Shown here in pieces: positions 8,684 through 17,992 of a stretch of DNA of 64,000 nucleotides (position 1 is the first letter of the stretch; each line of letters begins with the position of its first letter). The position numbers and the translations under genes are program-made. The notes under the pieces were generated by a model. The model had not been told where the DNA came from. It did no database searches and saw nothing but the letters and a program-made list of their open reading frames with translations. The DNA is from Paraburkholderia lacunae (GTDB lineage: Bacteria; Pseudomonadota; Gammaproteobacteria; Burkholderiales; Burkholderiaceae): the NCBI RefSeq assembly GCF_003353175.1, contig NZ_QHKS01000005.1, positions 62,001-126,000 of the forward strand, written 5' to 3'.

Positions 8684-8698
8684 AACGCATGCTTTGCT

Positions 8699-10048
8699 TT
8701 AGCGTACAAGACACGGACGTTTGTTATCGAACTTCCAGTTCGGAATCAGAAACTGCATCGCGATGCCGTCGTCACGCGCGCCCAGGCCGTGCTGTTGATA
8801 CAGGGCGTGCGCCTTTTCCACTTCGTCCAGATCGAGCTCGACGCCAAGGCCCGCCTTTTCCGGCACCTTCACTTTGCCGCCTACGATCTGCAACGGATTG
8901 CGAGTCAGACGCTGGCCGTCCTGCCAGATCCAGTGGGTATCGATCGCGGTGATCTTGCCGGGCGCAGCGGCGGCGACCTGGGTGAACATCGCGAGCGAAA
9001 TGTCGAAGTGGTTATTCGAATGCGAACCCCACGTCAATCCCCACTCATTGCACATCTGCGCCACGCGGACCGAGCCTTGCATCGTCCAGAAGTGCGGGTC
9101 GGCAAGCGGGATGTCCACCGACTGCAGCTGGATGGCGTGGCCCATCTGGCGCCAGTCGGTCGCAATCATGTTGGTGGCGGTCGGCAAGCCGGTTGCGCGG
9201 CGGAATTCGGCCATCACTTCGCGGCCGGAATAACCATTCTCGGCGCCGCACGGGTCTTCCGCATAGGCCAGCACGTGGTGTTGATCGCGGCAAAGACGAA
9301 CTGCCTCGGAAAGCGACCACGCGCCATTCGGGTCGAGCGTCACACGCGCTTTCGGGAATCGTTCGGCGAGCGCCGTGACCGCTTCGATTTCGGCGTCGCC
9401 GGGAAGCACGCCGCCTTTGAGCTTGAAGTCGTTGAAGCCGTAGCGCGCTTGCGCGGCTTCGGCGAGGCGCACCACGGCCTCGGGCGTCATGGCTTCTTCG
9501 GTGCGAAGGCGCTCCCACTCGTCGCTGCCGTCCGCGCCGCTGGCGTACGGCAGATCGGTTTTGTTGCGGTCGCCGATGTAGAACAGATAGCCGAGCATTT
9601 CGACTTCGTCGCGCTGCTGGCCTTCGCCGAGGAGTGCGGCAACCGGTACGCCCAGATGCTGTCCGAGCAGATCGAGCAGCGCTGCTTCGAGCGCGGTCAC
9701 CGCGTGGATGGTCGTGCGCAGATCGAAAGTCTGCAGGCCGCGTCCGCCGGCGTCGCGGTCCGCGAACTGCGTGCGCGCTTTGTTGAGCACGGCCTGAAGG
9801 TTGCCGATCGACTGACCCACGACGAGCGGACGCGCATCGTCGATGGTCTTGCGGATGCTCTCGCCGCCGGGGACTTCACCGACACCGGTGTTGCCCGCGC
9901 TGTCGCGCAGAATGACGATGTTGCGCGTGAAGAACGGTCCATGCGCGCCGCTCAGGTTCATCAGCATGCTGTCACGGCCGGCGACCGGAACGACACGCAG
10001 CTCGACGACCGTCGGGGTGGCATTCGATTGGAAGGTATTCGTGGACAT
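8699..10048 (-). CDS. gudD: Glucarate dehydratase
   Basis: A 449-residue enolase-superfamily enzyme that dehydrates D-glucarate to 5-keto-4-deoxyglucarate in the cytoplasm. The Lys pair in FKLKGG gives catalytic Lys211, Asp239 lies in TLDPNGAW, and the C-terminal His of [12 protein letters not shown] matches the general base of E. coli GudD. Length matches the family (about 446-450). Start ATG 10048. It lies downstream of the transporter gene on the same strand with a 128-bp gap, and the GntR regulator is divergent from the pair. This is the usual arrangement of a sugar-acid catabolic locus; the downstream aldolase must be encoded elsewhere. Confidence 0.95.
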   Translation of the reverse strand: MSTNTFQSNATPTVVELRVVPVAGRDSMLMNLSGAHGPFFTRNIVILRDSAGNTGVGEVPGGESIRKTIDDARPLVVGQSIGNLQAVLNKARTQFADRDAGGRGLQTFDLRTTIHAVTALEAALLDLLGQHLGVPVAALLGEGQQRDEVEMLGYLFYIGDRNKTDLPYASGADGSDEWERLRTEEAMTPEAVVRLAEAAQARYGFNDFKLKGGVLPGDAEIEAVTALAERFPKARVTLDPNGAWSLSEAVRLCRDQHHVLAYAEDPCGAENGYSGREVMAEFRRATGLPTATNMIATDWRQMGHAIQLQSVDIPLADPHFWTMQGSVRVAQMCNEWGLTWGSHSNNHFDISLAMFTQVAAAAPGKITAIDTHWIWQDGQRLTRNPLQIVGGKVKVPEKAGLGVELDLDEVEKAHALYQQHGLGARDDGIAMQFLIPNWKFDNKRPCLVR

Positions 10049-10176
10049 GGTGGTTGGATCAGATAAGTTAGGAATCCGACTGGCGGGAGCCGTTTGGGTG
10101 TGCGGTGCCAGGCGCTGAAGCGAGCGCCGGCAATGAGGCTGAAAGCACGTTGCTCATGGCGGGCTATGCGTTGAAG

Positions 10177-11508
10177 TCAGTGGGCTTCGCTACGCACGGC
10201 TTGCGCCGGCGCGTCACGATTCACGCGACGATTGCGGGTGAGGAAGCCGGCTGCCGCCGCGACCAGCGACGCCACGCCCAGCCCGTACAGGCCGCCGGAA
10301 ATCGAGCCGGTGTGCTGTTGCAGGTAGCCGAAAGCAGCAGGAGCGAAGAAACCTCCGAGGTTGCCGACCGAGTTGATCAGCGCAATCACGCCGGCCGCGA
10401 CACGCGCATCCAGATACCCCTGCGGAATCGGCCAGAACAATGATGAAGCGGCCTTGAACCCGATCGCGGCGAAGCAGATCGCCACGAACGACAGAACAGG
10501 GTTGCCGGATGTCGAAGCGAACAGCCCGCAAGCCGCGATGACGAGCGCAGCCGCGAGCCATGCCTGCTGGAAGCGCCACTTGGCCGACAGCACCGCGAAA
10601 CAGTACATCGCGACCATGGCAATGAGCCAGGGTATCGCGTTGAGCATGCCGACTTCGAAGTCCGACAATCCACCCATCTTCCTGATAATCGTCGGCAGCC
10701 AGAAGGTCGCCGCGTAGATCGTCAATTGAATCGCGAAATAGAGGAAGCAGAACAGCAGAATTTGCGGGTCCTTCAACAGTTTTGCCGTCGGCAGGCGCGC
10801 AGCACCAAGCGCGTCGCGCTCGGCCTGCTCGGCGGCGATGGCCGTGGCGAGAACTTGCTGTTCTTCGGCGCTCAGCCACGCGGCGTCGCGAATGCGCGAC
10901 TTCAGCAACATCCAGCTCACGGCGCACAAGCCCACCGAAAACCCGCCTTCAATGAGAAACATCCACTGCCAGCCGTGCAGTCCCAAGCCGCGAATCGACA
11001 GCAGGGCGCCCGTAATCGGCCCGGACAGCACCGATGCCAGCGCCGAGCCGGCGAGGAAGACCGCGACGGCCTTGCCGCGCTCTTTCTGCGGCAGCCACTG
11101 CGTGAAATAGAAAACGACGCCGGGGAAGAAGCCGGCCTCGGCGACGCCCAGCAGGAAGCGCAGCACGTAAAACGACGTGTCGTTCCAGACGAAAGCCATG
11201 GCCGCGGCCACCACGCCCCACGTGCCCATGATGCGCGTGAGCCAGGCGCGGGCTCCGTACCTCTGCATGAGAACGTTCGACGGCACTTCGAACAGCGCGT
11301 AGCCGATGAAGAACAAGCCGCTCCCGAGTCCATACGCGGCGGCGCCGATTCCAAGATCCGCCTGCATGTGCGAATTGGCGAAGCCGATGTTCACGCGGTC
11401 GATATAGTTCGCGATGAACATGATCAGAAAGAGCGGCAGCACGTGCCGCTTGACCTTGGAAACGGCGGACTCGAGCGGGCCGGTCGCGGTGGCGAAAGCA
11501 GATGTCAA
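10177..11508 (-). CDS. MFS glucarate/galactarate-type transporter (anion:cation symporter family)
   Basis: A 12-helix major facilitator of about 443 residues, with IANYIDRVNIGFA at helix 1, a loop-2 RYGARAWL motif and TRNRRVNRD near the C terminus, as in GudP/GarP and related ACS-family permeases. I start at TTG 11508 because GGAGA lies 5 nt before it. An upstream TTG at 11553 has no ribosome site, and no ATG precedes the first helix. Its position in front of gudD makes glucarate or galactarate the likely substrate, but the ACS family also carries other acids, so this remains inference. Confidence 0.85.
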   Translation of the reverse strand: MTSAFATATGPLESAVSKVKRHVLPLFLIMFIANYIDRVNIGFANSHMQADLGIGAAAYGLGSGLFFIGYALFEVPSNVLMQRYGARAWLTRIMGTWGVVAAAMAFVWNDTSFYVLRFLLGVAEAGFFPGVVFYFTQWLPQKERGKAVAVFLAGSALASVLSGPITGALLSIRGLGLHGWQWMFLIEGGFSVGLCAVSWMLLKSRIRDAAWLSAEEQQVLATAIAAEQAERDALGAARLPTAKLLKDPQILLFCFLYFAIQLTIYAATFWLPTIIRKMGGLSDFEVGMLNAIPWLIAMVAMYCFAVLSAKWRFQQAWLAAALVIAACGLFASTSGNPVLSFVAICFAAIGFKAASSLFWPIPQGYLDARVAAGVIALINSVGNLGGFFAPAAFGYLQQHTGSISGGLYGLGVASLVAAAAGFLTRNRRVNRDAPAQAVRSEAH

Positions 11509-11603
11509 GGGTGTCTCCAGTGTCGGCCGATTCGACGGCCTGATCGAACGCAACGCGCCGCATCCGGCAGCAGCGGGAACGACCTCCGCTCAATGGCATG
11601 AGA

Positions 11604-11818
11604 TACGTTGTCAGACGACAGTCTACGTTTTCCGTTTTCACTTTCCAATGGAGCGTTTACCCTGGTCATTCACGCCTTTATGGCAGCCATTGGACCGGAA
11701 TCAGCCGTATTGGCGCTGAACTTCAAGCGAACTGGCTAAGACATCTGATGACTCGGACTCTATCGAGTCATCGACTTGGACTACGCTATGATGACCCTAT
11801 TGAGACGTCAGATGACGT
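11604..11818. promoter_or_regulatory. Palindromic operators in the glucarate divergent promoter
   Basis: Three related palindromes lie between the transporter and the GntR gene: TGTCAGACGACA (11609-11620), GATGACTCG...CGAGTCATC (11747-11755 / 11764-11772, 8-bp spacer) with an adjacent ACATCTGATGACT, and the perfect ACGTCA-GA-TGACGT (11805-11818). All share a GTC-AGA-YGAC-like core. This is the size and symmetry expected for a FadR-subfamily dimer, so they are probable sites of the adjacent regulator. Confidence 0.6.
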
Positions 11819-11868
11819 GACGCGCGCGCAACGTGTGCTTTTCCAGTTGATGAGGCAACAAGCTACAA

Positions 11869-12579
11869 ATGAGCAGCCTGACTGAGAAGGTGGTGGCCAC
11901 CCTTTCCGACGAAATCCGCCGTGGATCGCTTAGGCCGGGAGACCGTATTCCTACGGAAGTCGCGCTGATGAAGCAGCTCTCGGTGAGCCGCTCGGTGGTT
12001 CGCGAGGCGATGTCACGCCTGCAGGCCGCGAAAGTGGTTGAGACGCGTCACGGCGTCGGCACCTTCGTATTGGCGCCGGCGGCGGAAGAACCGGTGCAAC
12101 TGCCTGCCGCCGACCTGTCCAACATGCTCGACGTGATGGCCATTATCGAGTTCCGGATCGACGTCGAGGCGGCATCCGCTGCTTTTGCGGCGGCGCGGCG
12201 CACTGCGCAGAATCTCAAGCAGATGCGCAGCGCGCTGGAGCGTTTCGAAGCCGAACTGGAGCGGGGCAGTACCGACGTGCTGGCGCATGACATCGAGTTT
12301 CATCTGCAGATCGCGCGAGCCAGCGGGAATCGGTACTTCTTCGACGTTCTCAGTCAACTCGGACGCGCGGTGAGTCCGCGCACGCGGCTAGGTTCCGCCG
12401 AGATCGCGGAGCTCGACCATGTCGAACATCTGCGCAATGTGCTGCGCGAGCATCAGTTGATTTACCGGGCAATCGAACGTGAGGACCCGGACGACGCACG
12501 CGCCGCCATGCGGATGCACCTGAGCAACAGTCGCGAAAGACTTCGACGCGCGCACGAGTTGAGCAAAGCGGGCGCGTAA
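11869..12579 (+). CDS. FadR-subfamily GntR regulator of the glucarate locus
   Basis: A 236-residue regulator. The winged helix-turn-helix (about 8-72) contains RPGDRIPTEVALMKQLSVSR and VRETRHGVGTFV-type wing residues. The C-terminal FCD domain (about 90-220) keeps the acidic and histidine ligand positions (FRIDVEA, HDIEFHLQIARASGN, EHQLIYRAI, MRMHL) that bind a metal and a carboxylate effector. It is divergent from the transporter-gudD unit, with palindromes between them, so it most likely represses that unit and is relieved by glucarate or a product of it. Start ATG 11869. Confidence 0.9.
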   Translation: MSSLTEKVVATLSDEIRRGSLRPGDRIPTEVALMKQLSVSRSVVREAMSRLQAAKVVETRHGVGTFVLAPAAEEPVQLPAADLSNMLDVMAIIEFRIDVEAASAAFAAARRTAQNLKQMRSALERFEAELERGSTDVLAHDIEFHLQIARASGNRYFFDVLSQLGRAVSPRTRLGSAEIAELDHVEHLRNVLREHQLIYRAIEREDPDDARAAMRMHLSNSRERLRRAHELSKAGA

Positions 12580-12613
12580 CCTGTCTTTCCGCGCGGCAGA
12601 CTTGCCGTCGATG

Positions 12614-12733
12614 TCATTTCAGCACGAGCTGCATGCCGCAGCACAGAACAAAGACCAGAAGGGCGGCGGCGACTGCCATGTTCAGCGGGTAGCGCATTCT
12701 CTTCACCTGGCGCGAGCGTTGCGGTGCTTTCAT
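12614..12733 (-). CDS. Small single-helix membrane protein (hypothetical)
   Basis: A 39-codon frame encoding a basic N terminus (about 16 residues with several Arg/Lys) followed by one hydrophobic helix with two adjacent Cys (VFVLCCG) and a Lys end. The positive-inside pattern suggests an inner-membrane protein with its N terminus in the cytoplasm. AGG sits immediately before the ATG, so the ribosome site is poor. No family is recognised. Coding is inferred from composition and the clean membrane topology only. Confidence 0.4.
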   Translation of the reverse strand: MKAPQRSRQVKRMRYPLNMAVAAALLVFVLCCGMQLVLK

Positions 12734-12951
12734 CCTAATCAGCTGATGGAAGATAAAAAGTGGTCAATGAATGGCTATGTGCGAAAGCCAACGTAGCGCG
12801 TCGGCTTATACGGCTGTTTGTTTGCGGGAGCGTTTCCAGTCGCGCAGGCGTTGCGCCGGATTGCAATGCCTCTTTTGCGGCTGGATGGCAGGCATTGCAA
12901 ACCGCATGCGCGGCGGCGCCGCGGTGACGCCGCCGTGACGTCGGCGACTGG

Positions 12952-13395
12952 TTACTGCGACACGGCAGGCGGCTGGATACCCGCCGGTGCGCTGCGTGAC
13001 AGCTTGTTCGCCGCGGCGAGATCTTCCGAGAGGCTGGTGCGCAGCGTCGCGATCGCCTGCTCCGGGTTGGCCGGCTTCAACTGCTCGCGAGCAAGCGAGT
13101 CGTAGACGTAGTGGCGCAGCATCGGGTCCTGCGTCTTGTTCAACACCTCGTGATACACCGCGACGATGTCGCCTTCACGTCCGCTCATCGCGTACAGGCG
13201 GCGCAGCTGTTCCAGATCGTTGACCACCGCGAAGCCCGGACCCATCGGTCCGTGAGGCGGCAGCCAGTCGCCGTGATGCGGCTCGTCATGCGCGTGGGTC
13301 GCTGCGGGCGGCGGTGGCGCTTCCTGTGCGAGCGCGGCTCCTGCGGCAAAGGTCAATACAGCGGCCAACGCCGCGCTCACTGATTTTCTCGTCAT
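12952..13395 (-). CDS. Exported hypothetical protein with His/Pro-rich segment
   Basis: A 147-residue protein with a clear Sec signal peptide (Lys-rich start, hydrophobic core, cleavage after ALA at about residue 23). A Pro/Ala/His-rich linker (about 24-50) containing several His follows, then a mostly helical domain. The His-rich part could bind metal. I do not recognise a domain. It stands alone between the small membrane gene and the phasin-like gene. Its start ATG has a purine-rich GGGAGCGAG upstream, which supports translation. Confidence 0.7.
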   Translation of the reverse strand: MTRKSVSAALAAVLTFAAGAALAQEAPPPPAATHAHDEPHHGDWLPPHGPMGPGFAVVNDLEQLRRLYAMSGREGDIVAVYHEVLNKTQDPMLRHYVYDSLAREQLKPANPEQAIATLRTSLSEDLAAANKLSRSAPAGIQPPAVSQ

Positions 13396-13750
13396 GATCT
13401 CGCTCCCATCGAGATAGCGCCGGCGCTACAGTGCGCCAGCGCATCAGCAACGATAGTCGACATGAGCTTGCGCCGGGTTACGGAAGACCACGTTGTAACT
13501 TACCGAACCTTGCGCAGAGGCCGGCGGAGCCGGCAACGCGAACCGGCATGGCTCGGCCGACGCCAGGGTGTGCCCGCTGGCGCAATGACGCCGGATAGCG
13601 CATGATGGCAGCGATGCGCCGTCCGACCCCACAAGCAGCAAGCGTTCGCGGGACGCACGGCACACGCGCGGCCACCGGTCATCTGTCAGGAGGAGTGAAT
13701 CCGGGCGATGTCCGGTCGGCGAGTATCCAATACGTTAAGGAGGATTTCGC

Positions 13751-14176
13751 ATGGACCGACCCGAGGCCGCCAATCCGTTTGGCGATTTCACCAAAATGCT
13801 GGAGCAGTTCAAGCTCCCCGGCTTCGACGTGCCCGCCATCATGGAAGCGCGGCGCAAGGACGTCGAAGCGCTGGTTCAGGCCAATCAAACCGCCTTGCAA
13901 GGCATGCAGTCGCTGGCGCAGAAACAGGCTGAGATGCTGCGCGCCACGCTGAGCGAATTGCAATCGCTCACGGGGCAGTTGTCCGCCGGGGGCGCTGCGC
14001 CTTCGGCGAAAACCGCCGAGCTGATCCAGCAAAGTCTGCATAAGTCGCTTGCCGATATGCAGCAACTCGCGCAAGCCGCGTATCAGACTCAAGCCGAGTC
14101 GTATGCGGTGATCGCCAAGCGCGTGGAAGAGAACGTGCACGAACTCAAGTCGCTTTTGCAGCAACAGAAGAAGTAA
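13751..14176 (+). CDS. Phasin-family protein
   Basis: A 141-residue, almost wholly helical protein with heptad-like Ala/Leu/Gln patterns and the segment NPFGDFTKMLEQFKLPGFD at its N terminus, as in proteins of the PHA granule-associated phasin family. No signal peptide or membrane helix. AAGGAGG lies 8 nt before ATG 13751, an ideal ribosome site. It is shorter than classical PhaP (about 185 residues). It probably coats polyhydroxyalkanoate granules or acts as a stress chaperone. No PHA synthase gene is nearby. Single-gene unit with its own terminator. Confidence 0.75.
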   Translation: MDRPEAANPFGDFTKMLEQFKLPGFDVPAIMEARRKDVEALVQANQTALQGMQSLAQKQAEMLRATLSELQSLTGQLSAGGAAPSAKTAELIQQSLHKSLADMQQLAQAAYQTQAESYAVIAKRVEENVHELKSLLQQQKK

Positions 14177-14230
14177 GGGCGCGTCGCATTACTCGATTCG
14201 AGTGTGACGTGGCCTGAAGAAGTATCGGTG

Positions 14231-14268
14231 CCGCGGATCGGCCGTCAGGTCATCCGCGGTATTTTTTT
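14231..14268 (+). terminator. Intrinsic terminator of the phasin-like gene
   Basis: Stem CCGCGGAT (14231-14238) pairs with ATCCGCGG (14252-14259) and is followed by a run of seven T at 14262-14268, 55 bp after the stop codon. The stem, loop and U tract are all as expected. Confidence 0.85.
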
Positions 14269-14754
14269 GCCTCGCGAATCCGGTTTCAAACGGGCCTTTT
14301 CTATTCATGGACAGGCCATCCACTTTGCCGGTTATTGTCAGAGGAAAACGGCGATAAAAGGCGAATTATTCAGCGTTCGCCTACATTTGCATCGGCACGC
14401 GCGGCGCGTCGATATTTTTCTGCCGCCACGTGGCGTTTTCACACACCTGTTCGCTTTAAACAGCATGCGTCGCGAATATCTGCGCCGAAGCGCCGCTGCT
14501 CGTGGACATCGTCCCCAAAAATCAAACGCGCTCGGACGGCGGGGAGGCGGCTGAAGGTTCGAATCGCCTCGCAAACGATTGCCATGCCTTCGCGCGACGC
14601 CTAAAGTTTCGCGCCGCCACTCCGTAGACGCATTCACGCAACCCCACTGGTGTGAATGCAGCACTGGCGCTGCCAGTCGCGGAGTGCGCCCCTAGTTCGT
14701 CGTTTGTGATCGGCTGCGCGCCGGGCACGAGCGTTTCACCTCGAAGGAATTCTC
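14269..14754. other. Gene-free region before the DUF2844 gene
   Basis: About 485 bp with lower GC in its first half and no convincing frame. It must contain the promoter of the DUF2844/DUF3443 pair. No palindrome or repeat stands out. Confidence 0.5.
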
Positions 14755-15213
14755 TTGAAACCGATGCTCTCTATCGGCATTGCTCGCGCAATGCTCGGGG
14801 CAAGCTGCGCGCTGTCGTTTGCCGCGCATGCCACGCTCGGCCAGAACGTCAGCACTATCGACAGCGATCAGACACGCATGCATGCAGTCGCTCATACGGC
14901 CACCGCGCAAGGGGCGTACTCGGTGTACCTGCTCACGATGCCGTCCGGCACGCTGGTGCGCGAGTACGTTGCGCCCAACGGCATCGTCTTCGGTGTCGCG
15001 TGGGAAGGCCCGACGCTGCCGGATCTGAAGGCCGTGCTCGGCGCCGCGTTCGATCAGTACGCCGCGGCCACCGCAACGCGCAGCGCAACGCCGCTCGCGG
15101 TTTCCAGCAGCGATCTGGTGGTGTACTCCGGCGGCCATCTGCGCGCGTTCGCCGGCCATGCCTATGTGCCGCAAGCGGTGCCCGCGGGTGTCGATGTCGG
15201 CGTCGTTCAATAA
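14755..15213 (+). CDS. DUF2844 exported protein
   Basis: A 152-residue protein with a signal peptide ending near AAHA (about residue 25) and a beta-rich domain containing LTMPSGTLVREYVAPNGIVFGVAWEGPTLPDL-type residues, characteristic of DUF2844. It starts with TTG 14755, with AAGGAA 5 nt upstream. It lies 10 bp before the DUF3443 gene, and the two occur together in Burkholderiales, so they probably form one secretion- or surface-related unit. Molecular role unknown. Confidence 0.8.
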   Translation: MKPMLSIGIARAMLGASCALSFAAHATLGQNVSTIDSDQTRMHAVAHTATAQGAYSVYLLTMPSGTLVREYVAPNGIVFGVAWEGPTLPDLKAVLGAAFDQYAAATATRSATPLAVSSSDLVVYSGGHLRAFAGHAYVPQAVPAGVDVGVVQ

Positions 15214-15223
15214 CGGAGCGGTC

Positions 15224-16486
15224 ATGCGCCATACGCCTTCGTTTATCACCCTGCTGTGCGCGGCGCTGCTCGCGTTGCTGGTCAGTGCCTGCGGCGGCGG
15301 GGGCGGCGGCTCCAGCGGCTCGGCCGCGTCGGCCAATTCCAGCACCTCGGCCAGCCCGACCGTCAGTACCTCGCCTTCGCCCCAAGTGGTGGCGGCCAAT
15401 GCGGTGCAGGTCAGCGTCGATGCCGGCGTGAGCGGCGTGCCGAACATGCCGTTTGTCAGCGTCACGATTTGCGCGCCCGGCGCGAGCCAGTGTGAAACCA
15501 TCGATCACGTGCTGGTGGATACCGGTTCGTGGGGCTTGCGCGTGTTCGCGGCGCAATTGCCCGCATCGATGACGCTGCCGCAGCAGAAGGACGGCTCGGG
15601 CAATCTGGTCGCCGAATGCATGCAGTTCTTCGACGGCTACACGTGGGGTCCGGTGAAGCTCGCCGACTTGCAGATCGCCGGCGAAAAAGCAGCTTCGTTG
15701 CCGATCCAGGTGATCGACCCGGGCTACGCTTCCGTGCCGGCCGATTGCGCGAGCGTAGGCTCGCCGCGCAACACGCCGGTTGCGTTGCAGGCCAACGGCG
15801 TGCTCGGTATCGGCGTGTTCAAGCACGACTGCGGCGCGGCCTGCGTTCAACAGGCGGTGTCCGGCACCTATTACGGCTGCAGCGGCTCGGTTTGCACGGC
15901 GATTCCGCTGGTCGAGGCGCTGCAGGTCGCCAATCCGATTCCCTACTTCGCCACCGACAACAACGGTTCGGTCCTCAGCCTGCCAACGGTGTCGGGCGGG
16001 GCGCCGTCGGTGACCGGGCAACTGGTGTTCGGCATCGGCACGCAGACCAACAATACGCTCGGCAACGCGCAGGTGATCGGCGTGAGTGCGTCCAACGGCA
16101 CCTTCACGACGGTGCAGAACGGCAGGACGTATTCGCACAGTATCCTGGACAGCGGCTCGACCGGCCTGTTCTTTCAGACCAGCGCGTTGCCGGTGTGCGC
16201 GAGTCCGAATAGCGCGTATTACTGCCCGAGTTCGACCGAGCAGCTCAGTGCGACGATCGAAGGCGTGAACGGCATCACGAGTGCGATCACGTTCAGTGTC
16301 GGCAACGCCACCGCGATCGCGCAGACGTACAGCGGCGATGCGGCGCTGCCGTTGCTGGCCGGCCCGGCGTTCGTGACGTCGACAATCTTCGACTGGGGAC
16401 TGCCGTTCTTCTACGGCCGCAACGTGTATGCCGCGGTCGAGCAGCAGACGACACCTGGCGGCACCGGTCCTTATGTCGCGTATTGA
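15224..16486 (+). CDS. DUF3443 lipoprotein
   Basis: A 420-residue lipoprotein (lipobox LVSAC at about residue 24, then a Gly/Ser/Ala-rich tether). The mature domain is Cys-rich with aspartic-protease-like motifs: DHVLVDTGSWGLRVF and a second SILDSGSTGLFF. Such paired D-T/S-G motifs suggest a pepsin/retropepsin-like fold; DUF3443 proteins are uncharacterised, so peptidase activity is only an inference. ATG 15224 follows CGGAGCG; a longer frame beginning at 15158 lies inside the upstream gene. Forms a pair with the DUF2844 gene. Confidence 0.82.
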   Translation: MRHTPSFITLLCAALLALLVSACGGGGGGSSGSAASANSSTSASPTVSTSPSPQVVAANAVQVSVDAGVSGVPNMPFVSVTICAPGASQCETIDHVLVDTGSWGLRVFAAQLPASMTLPQQKDGSGNLVAECMQFFDGYTWGPVKLADLQIAGEKAASLPIQVIDPGYASVPADCASVGSPRNTPVALQANGVLGIGVFKHDCGAACVQQAVSGTYYGCSGSVCTAIPLVEALQVANPIPYFATDNNGSVLSLPTVSGGAPSVTGQLVFGIGTQTNNTLGNAQVIGVSASNGTFTTVQNGRTYSHSILDSGSTGLFFQTSALPVCASPNSAYYCPSSTEQLSATIEGVNGITSAITFSVGNATAIAQTYSGDAALPLLAGPAFVTSTIFDWGLPFFYGRNVYAAVEQQTTPGGTGPYVAY

Positions 16487-16641
16487 GCACTAGCGGCGTG
16501 GCGCCGCACGCTTTGGCGGCGCTGCTGGAGTTGCTGCTGGAGTTGCTGCCTTGGCTATCGCCTGAGCCGCAGGCGCCTGCGGTCTCTCCGCCTGAGTGGC
16601 AACGTGGGCGAACTGCGGTGGCGGCTCTGCTCGATCTGCCG

Positions 16642-17712
16642 TTACCGTGGCGTCGCTCCCGCTGCGGCAATCACCCGATGCACGAAGCGCAGCTTGTCCA
16701 CCACCGGCGCGGCCAGCGTGAACGGATAACCGTCGGGCATCCCGAGGCTGCGGTTCAAACTGTTCAACGCATACGTGAGCGGAAACCAGCGCTTCATCAG
16801 ATTCTCGAAGCTGGCGTCCTCCACAGGCGTCCGGTCGGTCAGCGTCGGCTCGCTCGGGTCGTCGGGTAAGAGCGCGACGCCATATGAGGTCGACGTATCC
16901 AGGACGTCGACGATCAGCAGGTAGTGCGCCCACGTCTCGGCCCAATCTTCCCAAGGATGCATCGTCGCATACGCGCTGATGAAGGACGCCTGCCAGTCAG
17001 CCGGCGCGCCATTGCGATAGTAGGCCGTCAGCGCCTCGCCGTAGTCGGCGCGTTCGTCGCCGAACAGCTTGCGATACGGTTTGATCCAGCGCGGGTCGTT
17101 CTCCACCAGCCGACTGAAGTAGTAGTGGCCCGTCTCATGGCGGAAGTGGCCAAGCAAGGTGCGATAGGGCTCGCCCATCGCGGTGCGGACCCTCTCGCGG
17201 TAGGCGTCGTCGGCTTCGGCGAGGTTCAGCGTAATCAGGCCATTGTCGTGGCCGGTCAGCACCTTTTCGCCATCGTCGCAGTCTTCGAGGAATTCGAAGG
17301 CGAGGCCGTGCTCCGGGTCGGTCTGGCGCGACGGCGCGTCGACGCCGAGCGCGCTCAGCGTGTACAGCAGACGCCGTTTCGCCACTTCCATCCGATACCA
17401 GTAGAACCGGTTGTCCGTCGTGCTCAGATTCGGAATCGTCAGTGTCAGCTGGCAGGCGTGGCACAGCGCGTCGGGCGAATCGGCGGGGATCATCCAGTTG
17501 CAGATGTTTTCGACGGCATAGTTGTGACACTGCCGGAACAGCGCACCCCCGGCGCCTGGATGCAGGCTGCGCCAGCGCCCTTCGCCGGCTTCTTCGAAGG
17601 CGCTGATTTCGGCCAGTTCCGGCACATAGCCGAGCAACGCGTCGCAACGCTCGCAACGAACGTTTTCATAGAACACGAGGTGCGAGCAGCGATTGCAGTG
17701 GAAGGTTTTCAT
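16642..17712 (-). CDS. Putative zinc-dependent metallopeptidase with N-terminal zinc ribbon
   Basis: A 356-residue cytoplasmic protein. Cys6/Cys9/Cys20/Cys23 make a CxxC...CxxC zinc ribbon and a second Cys set lies at 62, 71, 84 and 87. The catalytic motif is HETGH at 192-196, followed by a conserved PWEDWAETWAHYL segment that could provide the third metal ligand. This architecture matches the COG4307-type metallopeptidase family. I start at ATG 17712 with GGAG 10 nt upstream. It is divergent from the transglutaminase/ATP-grasp operon across a 280-bp gap, so it may process or recycle the product of that operon (inference). Confidence 0.82.
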   Translation of the reverse strand: MKTFHCNRCSHLVFYENVRCERCDALLGYVPELAEISAFEEAGEGRWRSLHPGAGGALFRQCHNYAVENICNWMIPADSPDALCHACQLTLTIPNLSTTDNRFYWYRMEVAKRRLLYTLSALGVDAPSRQTDPEHGLAFEFLEDCDDGEKVLTGHDNGLITLNLAEADDAYRERVRTAMGEPYRTLLGHFRHETGHYYFSRLVENDPRWIKPYRKLFGDERADYGEALTAYYRNGAPADWQASFISAYATMHPWEDWAETWAHYLLIVDVLDTSTSYGVALLPDDPSEPTLTDRTPVEDASFENLMKRWFPLTYALNSLNRSLGMPDGYPFTLAAPVVDKLRFVHRVIAAAGATPR

Positions 17713-17992
17713 CGATTGGAGACTCCGCAATCTTCATGCCGCATTTGCCAGACGTCACTGGTTTAACGCACATTACGTGCATGATCGTGCATCGGCTCTG
17801 CGCCGCTTTGGTGCGCCGGGCCGGAAAAGGCAGTGGAAAGACGCGTTGTTCGATCGACCGGACGCTCGGCAGACGCGGCAGACTTCCAAGCAGGCTGTAA
17901 TCCGGGCAGTGCAGACAGTTCACGCGGTTTTTCGATCCACGGCATGAAGCTTGCTTTTGGCGGGCTGCCATCCCTTGTCCCAGGAGTCCAGT

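Noticed and set aside
8609-10066. A 485-codon plus-strand open frame opposite gudD
   Set aside because: It is exactly antisense to a well-identified enzyme gene, has no start signal and its protein is Arg/His/Gly-rich, as GC-rich antisense frames are.
16490-16954. Possible frameshifted extension of the zinc metallopeptidase
   Set aside because: The peptidase already ends cleanly with a normal length, and the alternative Ala/Pro/Arg-rich tail lies in another frame without homology.
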